Assembly (NCBI RefSeq): GCF_004795255.1
Contig: NZ_SSBQ01000002.1
Span: 5,366,001 to 5,430,000 of the forward strand
Origin: Streptomyces sp. RKND-216
Lineage (GTDB): Bacteria > Actinomycetota > Actinomycetes > Streptomycetales > Streptomycetaceae
Direction: 5' to 3'
DNA length: 64,000 bases
Part shown: positions 49,032 through 57,045 of the stretch, one piece after another
Position numbering within the stretch: the stretch's first letter is position 1
How the letters are laid out: each line of letters begins with the position of its first letter
Program-made: the position numbers and the translations under genes
The notes under the pieces: generated by a model
Told to the model about the DNA's origin: nothing
The model's database searches: none
The model's input: the letters and a program-made list of their open reading frames with translations, nothing else

Positions 49032-49454
49032 ATGGCCACCACCGTGCGCGACCGAACGGACCACCAGCCGGAGCAGGCCCCGGTCGGAGAGCTGGTCAAG
49101 CGGGCATCCGAGCAGCTGTCGGAGATCGTGCGCAGCGAGATGCGGCTCGCTCAGGCGGAGATGAAAGAGAAGGGGAAGCGGGCCGGCCTCGGCGGCGGCA
49201 TGTTCGGCGGCGCCGCGCTGTTCGCCCTCCTCGCCCTCCAGGTACTGGTCGCGGCCGCCGTGGCGGCCGTCGCGCTGGTGCTGTCCGTGTGGCTCGCCGC
49301 TCTGGTCGTCGCGGCCGGTCTGCTGCTGGTCGCCGGTCTGCTGGCGCTGATCGGCAGGACCGAGATCCGGCGGGCGACGCCGCCGAAACCCGAGCGGACG
49401 ATCGGCAGCGTACGCGCCGACGTGCAGGCGATCAGGGAAGGAGCGCACCGATGA
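49032..49454 (+). CDS. Actinobacterial Holin-X / phage holin 3_6-family membrane protein
   Basis: 140 aa. An amphipathic N-terminus (VGELVKRASEQLSEIVRSEMRLAQAEMKEKGKRAG) leads to two hydrophobic helices (FALLALQVLVAAAVAAVALVL and AALVVAAGLLLVAGLLALIG). Despite the name these are ordinary envelope proteins of actinobacteria. It begins a cluster of three small membrane proteins (Holin-X, DUF3618, DUF4235) with overlapping or near-adjacent ends. GAGGAGAG precedes the ATG; the direct repeat GTGAGAC-GTGAGAC lies just upstream. Confidence 0.82.
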   Translation: MATTVRDRTDHQPEQAPVGELVKRASEQLSEIVRSEMRLAQAEMKEKGKRAGLGGGMFGGAALFALLALQVLVAAAVAAVALVLSVWLAALVVAAGLLLVAGLLALIGRTEIRRATPPKPERTIGSVRADVQAIREGAHR

Positions 49455-49747
49455 GCCGCGCATCCCGCAACGGAGGACAGACCACGGCCTCCCCGGCGGA
49501 ACTGCGGGCCGAGGTCGAGCACGCCCGCGAACAACTCGCCGTCACCGTCTCCCAGCTCGCCGCCAAGGCCGACATCAAGTCACGTGCCCAGCGGAAGGCC
49601 CAGGACGCCCGCACCCGGATGCAGCACCACGGCCGGCACGCCGCCGACCAGGGAGGCGGACGACAGGGGGCGATGGCCGCGGCCGGAGGCGGCGTGCTGC
49701 TCCTGGCCGTCGTCGCCGCGCTGCTCCACAAGCGGCGCCGGACCTGA
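49451..49747 (+). CDS. DUF3618-domain membrane protein
   Basis: 98 aa. The DUF3618 core SPAELRAEVEHAREQLAVTVSQLAAKADIKSRAQRKAQ is followed by one membrane helix (AAAGGGVLLLAVVAALL) and a basic end (HKRRRT). ATGA overlap with the Holin-X stop shows translational coupling. Function unknown; the family nearly always accompanies Holin-X and DUF4235, as here. Confidence 0.85.
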   Translation: MSRASRNGGQTTASPAELRAEVEHAREQLAVTVSQLAAKADIKSRAQRKAQDARTRMQHHGRHAADQGGGRQGAMAAAGGGVLLLAVVAALLHKRRRT

Positions 49748-49759
49748 GAGGCGGGCCCC

Positions 49760-50026
49760 ATGCAGACGGATCAGGCCCTCTACAAGACCTTCACCATGGC
49801 CGTCACGCTGACCAGCGGCATGCTGGCCGGAGCGGTGTTCCAGAAGGTCTGGAAACTGGCGGCGCACGAGGACGACGCTCCGGACGCGACCGACGAGGAG
49901 CGCGCCTGGGCCGAGATCCTCATGGCCGCGGCACTCCAGGGCGCACTCCTCGGGCTCACCAAGGCGATCCTCAACCGCGGCGGGGCCAAGGGCGTCCGCA
50001 AGCTGACCGGCACCTGGCCGGCCTGA
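49760..50026 (+). CDS. DUF4235-domain membrane protein
   Basis: 88 aa. YKTFTMAVTLTSGMLAGAVFQKVWKLA, an acidic stretch DDAPDATDEERAWAEILMAAALQGALLGLTKAILNRGGAKGVRKLTG: the DUF4235 family. Two short hydrophobic helices. Third member of the small envelope cluster, 12 nt after the DUF3618 stop, preceded by GAGAGGCGG. Confidence 0.85.
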   Translation: MQTDQALYKTFTMAVTLTSGMLAGAVFQKVWKLAAHEDDAPDATDEERAWAEILMAAALQGALLGLTKAILNRGGAKGVRKLTGTWPA

Positions 50027-50096
50027 CCTCCGCCGGGCCGTGCCGCCCGGGACGGGCCGGTGCCGGGCGGAGGCACCGTGCGCCGCGTTCGCGGGG

Positions 50097-50777
50097 TCAG
50101 GCCGCCCGCGCCTTGGTGGCGTACATGTCCACGTACTCCTGACCGGAGAGCTCCCTGACCTCGCTCATCACCTCGTCGGTCACGGCGCGCAGGACATAGC
50201 GGTCGCGGTCCATGCCCTCGTAGCGGGAGAAGTCCAGCGGCTCGCCGAAGCGCACCCGGATGCGGCGGCCGCCGCCGACGCGTGGCAGCCCGCTGCCGCC
50301 GGGCTGCACCCGATCGGTGCCGATCATCGCGAACGGCACCACCGGAGCGCCCGTCATCAACGCCAGCCGGGCGATCCCGGTACGGCCCCGGTACAGGCGG
50401 CCGTCGGGGGAGCGGGTGCCCTCCGGGTAGATGCCGAAGACGTTGCCGCCGTCCAGCACCCGGCGCCCTGTCATCAGCGCCGCGACACCGCCGCGCCCGC
50501 CGTCCCGGTCCACCGGGATCATCCCCACGCCGGTGAAGAACCACGCCATGAGGCGGCCCTTGAGCCCCTTGCCGGTGACGTACTCGTCCTTCCCGATGAA
50601 GAAGACCTGACGGCGGGTCACCACCGGCAGGATCATCGAGTCGATGAACGTCAGGTGGTTGCCCGCCAGAATGACCGGTCCGCTGCCGGGGATACGTTCC
50701 GCGTTTTCCACCTGCGGCCGCAACAGCAGGCGCAGCACCGAGCCGAGCACCGTTTTGATCAGCAGGAAGCGGGACAA
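50097..50777 (-). CDS. 1-acyl-sn-glycerol-3-phosphate acyltransferase
   Basis: 226 aa. The PlsC acceptor motif HX4D is NHLTFID, then FIGKDEYVTGKGLKGRL, GMIPVDRDG, and the substrate-binding FGIYPEGTRSPDGRLYRGRTGIARLAL. It acylates lysophosphatidic acid at the membrane. TTG 50777 is chosen because GGAGG lies 5-6 nt upstream and the protein then begins SRFLLIKTVLGSVL; longer frames add Arg/Pro residues with no ribosome site. Divergent from the phosphodiesterase gene. Confidence 0.88.
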   Translation of the reverse strand: MSRFLLIKTVLGSVLRLLLRPQVENAERIPGSGPVILAGNHLTFIDSMILPVVTRRQVFFIGKDEYVTGKGLKGRLMAWFFTGVGMIPVDRDGGRGGVAALMTGRRVLDGGNVFGIYPEGTRSPDGRLYRGRTGIARLALMTGAPVVPFAMIGTDRVQPGGSGLPRVGGGRRIRVRFGEPLDFSRYEGMDRDRYVLRAVTDEVMSEVRELSGQEYVDMYATKARAA

Positions 50778-51029
50778 CGGATCCTCCGGTCGACGTCTGT
50801 GACGCGGCCCGTCCGATGGAGCCACGCAGGTGAGGACGATACTCGCCGAAGGCGCCGCGAGCCGAACCGGCCCGTGCCCGGCGCCGGTACCGCCCGTGCT
50901 GTTTCCGCCATGTTCGGCCTGCCGTCTCCCGCCGGGACCCCGCCGCCCCTACCATCGGCCCGCGCCCGCGACCGCGACTGAAGCGGACGACGCGCACCGA
51001 CGGAAGACCGAAGCAACAGGGGAGAGCGC

Positions 51030-52181
51030 ATGGACGACCACCAGCGTCCCGGCCGCAGAAGCGTGTTGGGCGCCGCGGCCCTCGGAGCCGGGGCGGCGGC
51101 CCTCGGCGCCGCCGGCACCGCGCGGGCCGACGACCGCGGGAAGGACCGCCCCGGCCGCGGCGGTCGGCACCTGCCCGTGCCTGCGGTCGTCGCCCACCGC
51201 GGCGCCAGCGGCTACCGGCCCGAGCACACCCTCGGGGCCTACCAGCTCGCCCTGGACATGGGCGCCGACGTCATCGAGCAGGACCTCGTCGCCACGCGCG
51301 ACGGCCACCTGGTGTGCCGCCACGAGAACGACATCACCGGCACCACGGACGTCGCGGACCACCCCGAGTTCGCGGGCCGCCGCACCACCAAGTCCATCGA
51401 CGGCACCGACATCACCGGCTGGTTCACCGAGGACTTCACCCTCGCCGAGCTCAAGACCCTGCGCGCCGTGGAACGTCTCCCGGAGCAGCGGCAGCACAAC
51501 ACCCTCTACGACGGCCGCTGGCAGGTGCCGTCCTTCGAGGAGGTGCTGCGCTGGGCCGAGGAGGAGGGCCGGCGCCGGCGCCGCCCGGTGTGGCTGCACA
51601 TCGAGACGAAGCACCCCTCCTACTTCCGCTCCCTCGACCTGGGCCTGGAGGAGCGTCTCGCCCGGCTGATGCGCCGCTTCGGCCGCCACCGGCGCCACGC
51701 TCCCAACTTCGTGCAGTCCTTCGAGCCCAGCAGCATCGAGCGGATGCACCGCCTGGTGGACTGCCCCGGTGTGGTGCTGCTGTGGACTGCGGACTCCCGG
51801 CCCTGGGACTTCGTGCAGGCAGGCGACCCGCGCACGGTGGCCGACCTGGTCACGCCCGAGGGTCTGGAATGGATCGCGGGCTTCGCCCGCGGCATCGGCC
51901 CGGTCGCCGACCTGGTCATCCCGAAAAACGCGGACGGCTCCCTCGGGGAGCCCACCACCCTCGTCCGCGACGCCCACGCGCAGGGACTCGTGCTGCACCC
52001 GTACACCATGCGGAACGAGAACGGCTTCCTGCCCACGGAGTTCCGCCGCGGCGAGGACCCGAACGCGTACGGTGACGCGTTCGGCGCCTTCCGTGCCTAC
52101 TTCGCGACCGGCATCGACGCGATCTTCACCGACAACCCCGACACGGGCCTGCTCGCCGCCGAGGACTTCCGCGACCGCTGA
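51030..52181 (+). CDS. Secreted glycerophosphodiester phosphodiesterase (GlpQ-like)
   Basis: 383 aa. A twin-arginine-type signal GRRSVLGAAALGAGAAALGAAGTARA precedes the GDPD barrel: VVAHRGASGYRPEHTLGAYQLALDMGADVIEQDLVATRDGHLVCRHEND holds the catalytic histidines (HRGA, RHEND) and Glu/Asp calcium ligands; LHIETKHP and NFVQSFEPSSIERM follow. It hydrolyses glycerophosphodiesters or teichoic-acid-like polymers outside the cell, releasing glycerol 3-phosphate. ATG preceded by GGGGAGAG. Confidence 0.92.
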   Translation: MDDHQRPGRRSVLGAAALGAGAAALGAAGTARADDRGKDRPGRGGRHLPVPAVVAHRGASGYRPEHTLGAYQLALDMGADVIEQDLVATRDGHLVCRHENDITGTTDVADHPEFAGRRTTKSIDGTDITGWFTEDFTLAELKTLRAVERLPEQRQHNTLYDGRWQVPSFEEVLRWAEEEGRRRRRPVWLHIETKHPSYFRSLDLGLEERLARLMRRFGRHRRHAPNFVQSFEPSSIERMHRLVDCPGVVLLWTADSRPWDFVQAGDPRTVADLVTPEGLEWIAGFARGIGPVADLVIPKNADGSLGEPTTLVRDAHAQGLVLHPYTMRNENGFLPTEFRRGEDPNAYGDAFGAFRAYFATGIDAIFTDNPDTGLLAAEDFRDR

Positions 52182-52345
52182 AGCCGGGCGACCACCGAAG
52201 TCCGCGACGGCGGCTGCCGGTTCGCCGCCGCCCGGCGTCACCCCGGCGTGCGCGGTTCGCCCGTACGCGCCGGGGAAGGCCACCCGCGGGAGTGAGCACG
52301 GCCGGCGGCGGAAACCGCGGCGGGTGTCCGGCCGTCACCACAGAC

Positions 52346-52915
52346 ATGACCACTCGCGAACTCCCCGCGCACCTCGACGTCCTGCTGGCGGCGGAGTGCA
52401 CCGCCGAGTCGCACGGCACCGGCGCCGATCCCGACGACGTGCGCCAGGCGGTGCGCCTGCGCTGGCTGGAGCACGTCCGGGAGGGCGCCCCGCCGTCCGC
52501 CCCAGCCGCCTGGCTCCGCGCCGCCGTGCGGGCCGAGATGCGGCACACCCGGCGGCGCAGCCGCCGCGAAGTGCCCCTGCACGAGCAGCCGTACGGCCCT
52601 CCGTCCCCGCCCGCACCCACCTTCGTGCTCGCCGCCGACGGCTACCACGACCCCGCCACCGCCGCGGAGGCACCGCTCCTGGCAGCCGAACGACGGCACG
52701 TGCTGCGCACGGCCGTCACCCGGCTGCCCGGCCGCTGCCCACAGGTGCTCGCGGCACTGCTGGATGGCGGCGACCGCACCTACCGGGAGATCGCCGCCGC
52801 ATCGGGAATCTCACAGGGCAGCATCGGCCCACTGCGTTCCCGTTGCCTGGCCTGCCTGCGCAGAATGCTCAGCACGGAGGTTGCGGCCCCGGCCGTCCGG
52901 GGAAGGGTGCGGTAG
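52346..52915 (+). CDS. Sigma-70-like factor (ECF-type, region 4 present)
   Basis: 189 aa. ADPDDVRQAVRLRWLEHVREG with AAWLRAAVRAEMRHTRRRSRR is a divergent region 2, and HVLRTAVTRLPGRCPQVLAALLDGGDRTYREIAAASGISQGSIGPLRSRCLACLRRML is a normal region 4 HTH. No anti-sigma factor gene is adjacent. The start is uncertain: ATG 52346 gives the shorter form and lacks a ribosome site; GTG 52292 adds 18 residues. Target promoters unknown. The window before it (52182-52345) holds a small hairpin, GGCGGC / GCCGCC (52209-52229). Confidence 0.72.
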   Translation: MTTRELPAHLDVLLAAECTAESHGTGADPDDVRQAVRLRWLEHVREGAPPSAPAAWLRAAVRAEMRHTRRRSRREVPLHEQPYGPPSPPAPTFVLAADGYHDPATAAEAPLLAAERRHVLRTAVTRLPGRCPQVLAALLDGGDRTYREIAAASGISQGSIGPLRSRCLACLRRMLSTEVAAPAVRGRVR

Positions 52916-53000
52916 GCGACCTGCGCCACCAGGTCACGGGCGTGGGCGCGGCTCCCGCACCGCGCGCCCCGCCGACACCAGCGATCGAGAGGGCCTGCGC

Positions 53001-53510
53001 ATGGGCACGAGCGTGACCATCTCTGCGGCGACCGACGACGACGCCGAACAGATCCTCAAACTCCAGTACCTCTGCTACCAGTCGGAGGCCGAGCTCTACG
53101 GGGACTGGCGCATCGAGCCGCTCACCCAGACCCTCGCCGACCTGCGCGGCGAACTGGCCGGCGGCTGCGTACTCGTCGCGAGACTGGGCGACGAAGTCGT
53201 GGGCTCCGTGCGCGCCACCGTCGACGCCGACTCCACCGCCGCCATCAGCAGGCTCTGCGTGCACCCCCGGATGCGCCGCCACGGCCTGGGCGGCAGGCTG
53301 CTCACCCGGATCGAGGAACAGCTGGCCGCCGAGCGCGCCGCGAAGCGCTACCGGCTGCGTACCGGGCGCCGCAGCGAGCTGAATCTGCGCCTCTACCGGC
53401 GCTGCGGTTACGCGGCCGTCGGCACCGAGACCGACACCGGGCCGGGGCGCGTCACACTGGTCACGATGGAGAAGGAGGCCTCCGCGCAGGCCTTGACCAC
53501 CGGAGCCTGA
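53001..53510 (+). CDS. GNAT-family N-acetyltransferase
   Basis: 169 aa. VVGSVRATVDADSTAAISRLCVHPRMRRHGLGGRLLTRIEEQL contains the acetyl-CoA loop (RMRRHGLGGRLL), followed by YRLRTGRRSELNLRLYRRCGYAAVG. Typical of small-molecule or amino-group acetyltransferases; substrate unknown. Start ATG has GAGAGGG upstream. Nearby second GNAT gene (54742) is unrelated in subfamily. Confidence 0.85.
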   Translation: MGTSVTISAATDDDAEQILKLQYLCYQSEAELYGDWRIEPLTQTLADLRGELAGGCVLVARLGDEVVGSVRATVDADSTAAISRLCVHPRMRRHGLGGRLLTRIEEQLAAERAAKRYRLRTGRRSELNLRLYRRCGYAAVGTETDTGPGRVTLVTMEKEASAQALTTGA

Positions 53511-53561
53511 GCCGCGCGTTCCGATCGTCGCGGGCCGTGCCCGCCGGACGGCCCGCGAGGG

Positions 53562-54035
53562 TCAGACCGCGCGGCCCTGCCGCGAGCGGCGCAGCCACAG
53601 CATGCCGGTCACCGGCAGGGCCAGTGGCAGGAAGAGGTAGCCCATGCCGTAGTCCGACCACACGGTGCTGTCCGGGAAGGCGGCGGGATCCACGAGCGTC
53701 CAGGTGCCCACGACGAGTACCCCGAGCAGTTCAGCCGAACAGCAGACCAGCGCGAGGCGGCGGGCACCCTCCCCGCCGCGGACCAGCGAGACGGTGATGA
53801 ACACGTACACCACCGCCGCCACCGCCGACAGCACGTAGGCCAGCGGCGCCTCGCCGTACTTCGTGGTCAGCTCGAAGACCGCGCGGGAGGTGGCGCCGAC
53901 CGCGAAGATCCCGTAGAGGGTGACCAGCAGCCGGCCGGGGCCGGTGCCGATGCCCGGCAGGCCGGGCCCGCGCCCGGCCGTACGCCGTCGCCACAGCCGT
54001 TCGGCGCGCGTGCCGCGGTCCGCGCGGTCAGGCAC
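53562..54035 (-). CDS. Small integral membrane protein (four-helix)
   Basis: 157 aa. After a basic N-terminus (RADRGTRAERLWRRRTAG), four hydrophobic segments: LLVTLYGIFAVGATSRAVFEL, YVLSAVAAVVYVFITVSLV, LALVCCSAELLGVLVVGTWTL and MGYLFLPLALPVTGMLWL. Family not recognised. Its GTG lies inside the end of the upstream membrane protein gene (8-nt overlap), so both are made from one mRNA. Confidence 0.75.
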   Translation of the reverse strand: MPDRADRGTRAERLWRRRTAGRGPGLPGIGTGPGRLLVTLYGIFAVGATSRAVFELTTKYGEAPLAYVLSAVAAVVYVFITVSLVRGGEGARRLALVCCSAELLGVLVVGTWTLVDPAAFPDSTVWSDYGMGYLFLPLALPVTGMLWLRRSRQGRAV

Positions 54036-54396
54036 CGCCGCCTCCCCACACCTCGTGCAGCCGTGCCTGGAGCACCGCCAGGACCACCGCGCCCGCGGCG
54101 ACGGTGACCGATCCCCAGCGGGTCCGCTCCGACAGCGACACCACCGCCACCGCGGGGACGCAGCACAGCACCCCCACCAGGTAGGCCACGAAGACCGCGG
54201 TACCGCCGACGGGCTCGCCCCCCGTCGCCAGTTGGACGACGCCGATCACCAGCTGGACCAGCGCGAGCAGCGTCACCACCGCCATGCCGATAAAGTGCCA
54301 GTCCTTGGTCGGTTGGTCGCGGTAGGCCGCATGACCGCACCAAGCGGCGAGCAGCAGCGCGGCCACGGCGAGTGTGGCCGTCAGCGGGGTGAGCAT
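54028..54396 (-). CDS. Small integral membrane protein (four-helix), first gene of pair
   Basis: 122 aa with four hydrophobic helices, one containing TATLAVAALLLAAWCGHAAY and another VVTLLALVQLVIGVVQLATG. Conserved-looking pattern KDWHFIGMAVVTLLALVQ. Unknown function; transcribed with the gene at 53562-54035. Leaderless: TAGACT ends 6 nt before the ATG. Confidence 0.75.
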   Translation of the reverse strand: MLTPLTATLAVAALLLAAWCGHAAYRDQPTKDWHFIGMAVVTLLALVQLVIGVVQLATGGEPVGGTAVFVAYLVGVLCCVPAVAVVSLSERTRWGSVTVAAGAVVLAVLQARLHEVWGGGGA

Positions 54397-54402
54397 GCTC
54401 CG

Positions 54403-54408
54403 AGTCTA
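54403..54408 (-). promoter_or_regulatory. -10 box of the leaderless membrane-protein operon
   Basis: TAGACT on the reverse strand, 6 nt before ATG 54396. The remaining gap to 54741 holds no gene; it includes a GCATGCTGCATGC stretch (54666-54678) beside GTGCAC, possibly a regulatory site. Confidence 0.5.
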
Positions 54409-54741
54409 GGAGCCGTCCCCGACCGTCCCCCCGCGGCCCCTGCCCGCCGTGAGCGGACTCCGACCCGGGGTGGACCACCAACGGCCGGTACCGGGCCTCC
54501 GGCTCCTGTGCCGCGTCACCGACGGCGACGGTCCGTGACGACGCCCGAGGCGCCCGGACTCGCGGTCCCGGTCCCGTCCCGCACCGCGAGTCGCGACGTC
54601 GACAAGTCGACCCGGAGCGCCGGACCCCGCCCGCAACCTGGGCCCGGCGCTGCACAACCGCCGCCGCATGCTGCATGCTTGTGCACTGCTGCAACCCCTG
54701 GGACCCGCCCAGATCCCCAAGGCATCGGCATGGAGCGGCGC

Positions 54742-55380
54742 ATGACACCCACCTTTCCGGACATCTCGATCAGCACGGAACGGCTGGTGCTGCGCCCCTT
54801 CGACGACGCCGACGTTCCCGCGCTGACCGAGATGATGAACGACGAACTCGTCGCCTCCCGGAATTCCGCACCCGCCCCCTACACCGACGCCGACGCCCGG
54901 GACTGGGTCACCCGCCGCGCCCCCGCGTCCCGCACCCGCGGCGACGGGATCGTCTTCGCCGTCACCGAGTTCCTCACCCAGCGCCTGGTCGGCAGTGTCC
55001 GGCTCAAGCGCACCGACTGGCGGCTTCGCACCACCGAGGTCACCTACGCCACCGCGCCCTGGGCACGCGGCGAGGGCTACGCATGCGAGTCCGTCCTCGC
55101 CCTCGTCCAGTGGCTCTTCCAGGACCAGAAGTTCGAACGGCTGGAACTGCGCACCGCCGCCGACAACACCGCAGCCCAGCAGGTCGCGCAGAAGCTCGGC
55201 TGCGTCAGCGAGGGCGTGCTGCGCAACGCCTGGATCACCCGCGCCCGCGACGCCGACACCGGCTGGACCGAGGCCCGGACCGACCTCATCGTGTGGAGCC
55301 TGCTCCCCGAGGACCTGGACGGCCTGCCCGAGCGCATGGCCGAGGCGGGCGGAACGGTTCCCTACGCGGACTGGAACTGA
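54742..55380 (+). CDS. RimJ/RimL-type GNAT N-acetyltransferase
   Basis: 212 aa. ISTERLVLRPFDDADVPALTEMMNDE, the RimJ/L N-terminal block, then LVGSVRLKRTDWRLRTTEVTYATAPWARGEGYACESVLALVQWLFQ and FERLELRTAADNTAAQQVAQKLGCVSEGVLRNA. It probably acetylates a protein N-terminus or a small amine. The ATG at 54742 is chosen over 54730 because GGAG lies 6 nt before it. Confidence 0.85.
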   Translation: MTPTFPDISISTERLVLRPFDDADVPALTEMMNDELVASRNSAPAPYTDADARDWVTRRAPASRTRGDGIVFAVTEFLTQRLVGSVRLKRTDWRLRTTEVTYATAPWARGEGYACESVLALVQWLFQDQKFERLELRTAADNTAAQQVAQKLGCVSEGVLRNAWITRARDADTGWTEARTDLIVWSLLPEDLDGLPERMAEAGGTVPYADWN

Positions 55381-55540
55381 GCCTCCCGGTGCGGGCGGCC
55401 TCCGGTCCTCCGCATCTCCGCCGGCGCTCCACGACCGCGCACCTCCGAGCCCGCCCGCACCCGGCGGGTCCGCCACGGGCTCCCGGCGGTAGTCTTCGGC
55501 ACGCCCCCGCCTCCGCGCCCACACCAGGAGTGACCCGCCG

Positions 55541-56764
55541 ATGGCCGACCGCGTCACCGTGATCGGGTGGGACGGTTCCCCGCTGAGCGACTCCGCGCGC
55601 GCCGCACTCGGCGCGGCCACCCTCGTCGCCGGCGCCGCCCACCACCTCGCTCTCCCGGAGGTCCCGGAGAAGGCGGAACGGATCCGGCTCGGCAGCGTCG
55701 CCCTCGCCGCCCGCCGGATCGCCCGGCACCGCGGCACCGCCGTCGTGCTCGCCGACGGCGACCCCGGCTTCTTCGGCGTCGTGCGGACGCTGCGCGCTCC
55801 CGAGTACGGCCTCGAGGTCGAGGTCGCGCCCGCCGTGTCCGCGGTGGCCTCCGCGTTCGCGCGGGCCGGCATGCCCTGGGACGACGCGCAGGTCGTCGTC
55901 GCGCAGAGCCGCACCTTGCGACGCGCCGTCAACGTCTGCCGTGCGCACGCCAAGGTCGCGGTGCTCACCTCGCCCGGAGCCGGCCCCGCCGAACTCGCGC
56001 TGATGCTCGGCGACGTGCACCGCACCTTCGTGGTCTGCGAGGCCCTCGGGACCGATGCGGAGGAGGTCAGCGTGCTGACCTCCGACAAGGCTGCCGACCA
56101 CACCTGGCGCGACCCCAACGTCGTCATCGTGGTGGGCGGAAGCCCGGCGGGGGAGAACGCCGACCAGGACGGCGCGTGGCGCGCTGGCCAGGAGCCCGGC
56201 CACCAGCGCGGACCGCGCGGCTGGGCGCTACCGCCCGCGGCCTTCCCCGAGCAGCAGACGCCGCCCTCCGCCGGCGCCTCGGACCGGCTGCGCGCCGCTC
56301 AACTCGCCCGGCTGGGTCCCCGCCCCGGCGACCTCGTGTGGGACATCGGCTGCGGCACCGGCGCCCTCGCCGTCGAGGCCGCGCGCTTCGGCGCCGCCGT
56401 CATCGCCGTCGACCGGGACGCGCGCGCCTGCGCCCGCGTCACCTCTGCCGCGCGCCGGTTCGGCGTGCAGGTGCAGACCGTCTCCGGGGCGGCCCCGCAG
56501 ATCCTCGAGGAACTGCCCGAGCCGGACGTCGTCCGGGTGGGCGGCGGCGGCATCCGTACGGTCGCCGCGGTCGCCGACCGGAGGCCGGCCCGCATCGTCA
56601 CGCACGCCGCCACGCGCGACGAGGCGGAGGCCGTCGGCCGCGCTCTCGCCGACGGCGGGTACGCCGTCGAGTGCGCCCTGCTCCAGTCCGTCGAACTGGA
56701 CACCGAGCGCTGGCAGGAGACCGAACGCACGGTCGTCTTCCTGCTCTCGGGCGTACGCGGCTGA
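55541..56764 (+). CDS. cobL: Precorrin-6Y C5,15-methyltransferase (decarboxylating)
   Basis: 407 aa CbiE-CbiT fusion. N-terminal tetrapyrrole methylase: RVTVIGWDGSPLSDSARAALGAATLVAGAAHHL, VLADGDPGFFGVVRTLR, VEVAPAVSAVASAFARAGMPWDDAQVVVAQSR. A Pro/Gln/Ala-rich linker leads to the CbiT-like class I methyltransferase (DLVWDIGCGTGALAVEAARFGAAVIAVDRDARACARVTSAARRFGV). It methylates precorrin-6B at C5 and C15 and decarboxylates it in cobalamin synthesis. It precedes the cobT and cobA-type genes. No cobalamin riboswitch was seen upstream; TAGTCT near 55490 is a possible -10. Confidence 0.92.
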   Translation: MADRVTVIGWDGSPLSDSARAALGAATLVAGAAHHLALPEVPEKAERIRLGSVALAARRIARHRGTAVVLADGDPGFFGVVRTLRAPEYGLEVEVAPAVSAVASAFARAGMPWDDAQVVVAQSRTLRRAVNVCRAHAKVAVLTSPGAGPAELALMLGDVHRTFVVCEALGTDAEEVSVLTSDKAADHTWRDPNVVIVVGGSPAGENADQDGAWRAGQEPGHQRGPRGWALPPAAFPEQQTPPSAGASDRLRAAQLARLGPRPGDLVWDIGCGTGALAVEAARFGAAVIAVDRDARACARVTSAARRFGVQVQTVSGAAPQILEELPEPDVVRVGGGGIRTVAAVADRRPARIVTHAATRDEAEAVGRALADGGYAVECALLQSVELDTERWQETERTVVFLLSGVRG

Positions 56765-56871
56765 CCGCCGGCCGCCGCCACCGCCCGCGCCGCGTACCGC
56801 ACTTGGCGGCGCACCGGCGGCGAAGTGCCGCTTCTCACTCACCCGTGGCCGGTGCGGCAGCCCGCGGCAGG

Positions 56872-56877
56872 TAGGCT
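56872..56877 (+). promoter_or_regulatory. -10 box upstream of the bluB-cobT fusion gene
   Basis: TAGGCT, about 165 nt before the ATG chosen at 57046. Confidence 0.4.
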
Positions 56878-57045
56878 GATGGACCGTTGTGCCGCCCCGG
56901 ACACGTGAGGATTCGTCCAGCGATGTCCGGTGGGCGCCGGCGGAGACACGTGCCGCAACGAGCGCGCGCTCGTTCTTCCTCCTGGGACGCGGCGGTCATC
57001 CGCCGGGTGGGTGAAGAGGGACTACGGATGGGGCGAGGGGTACGC

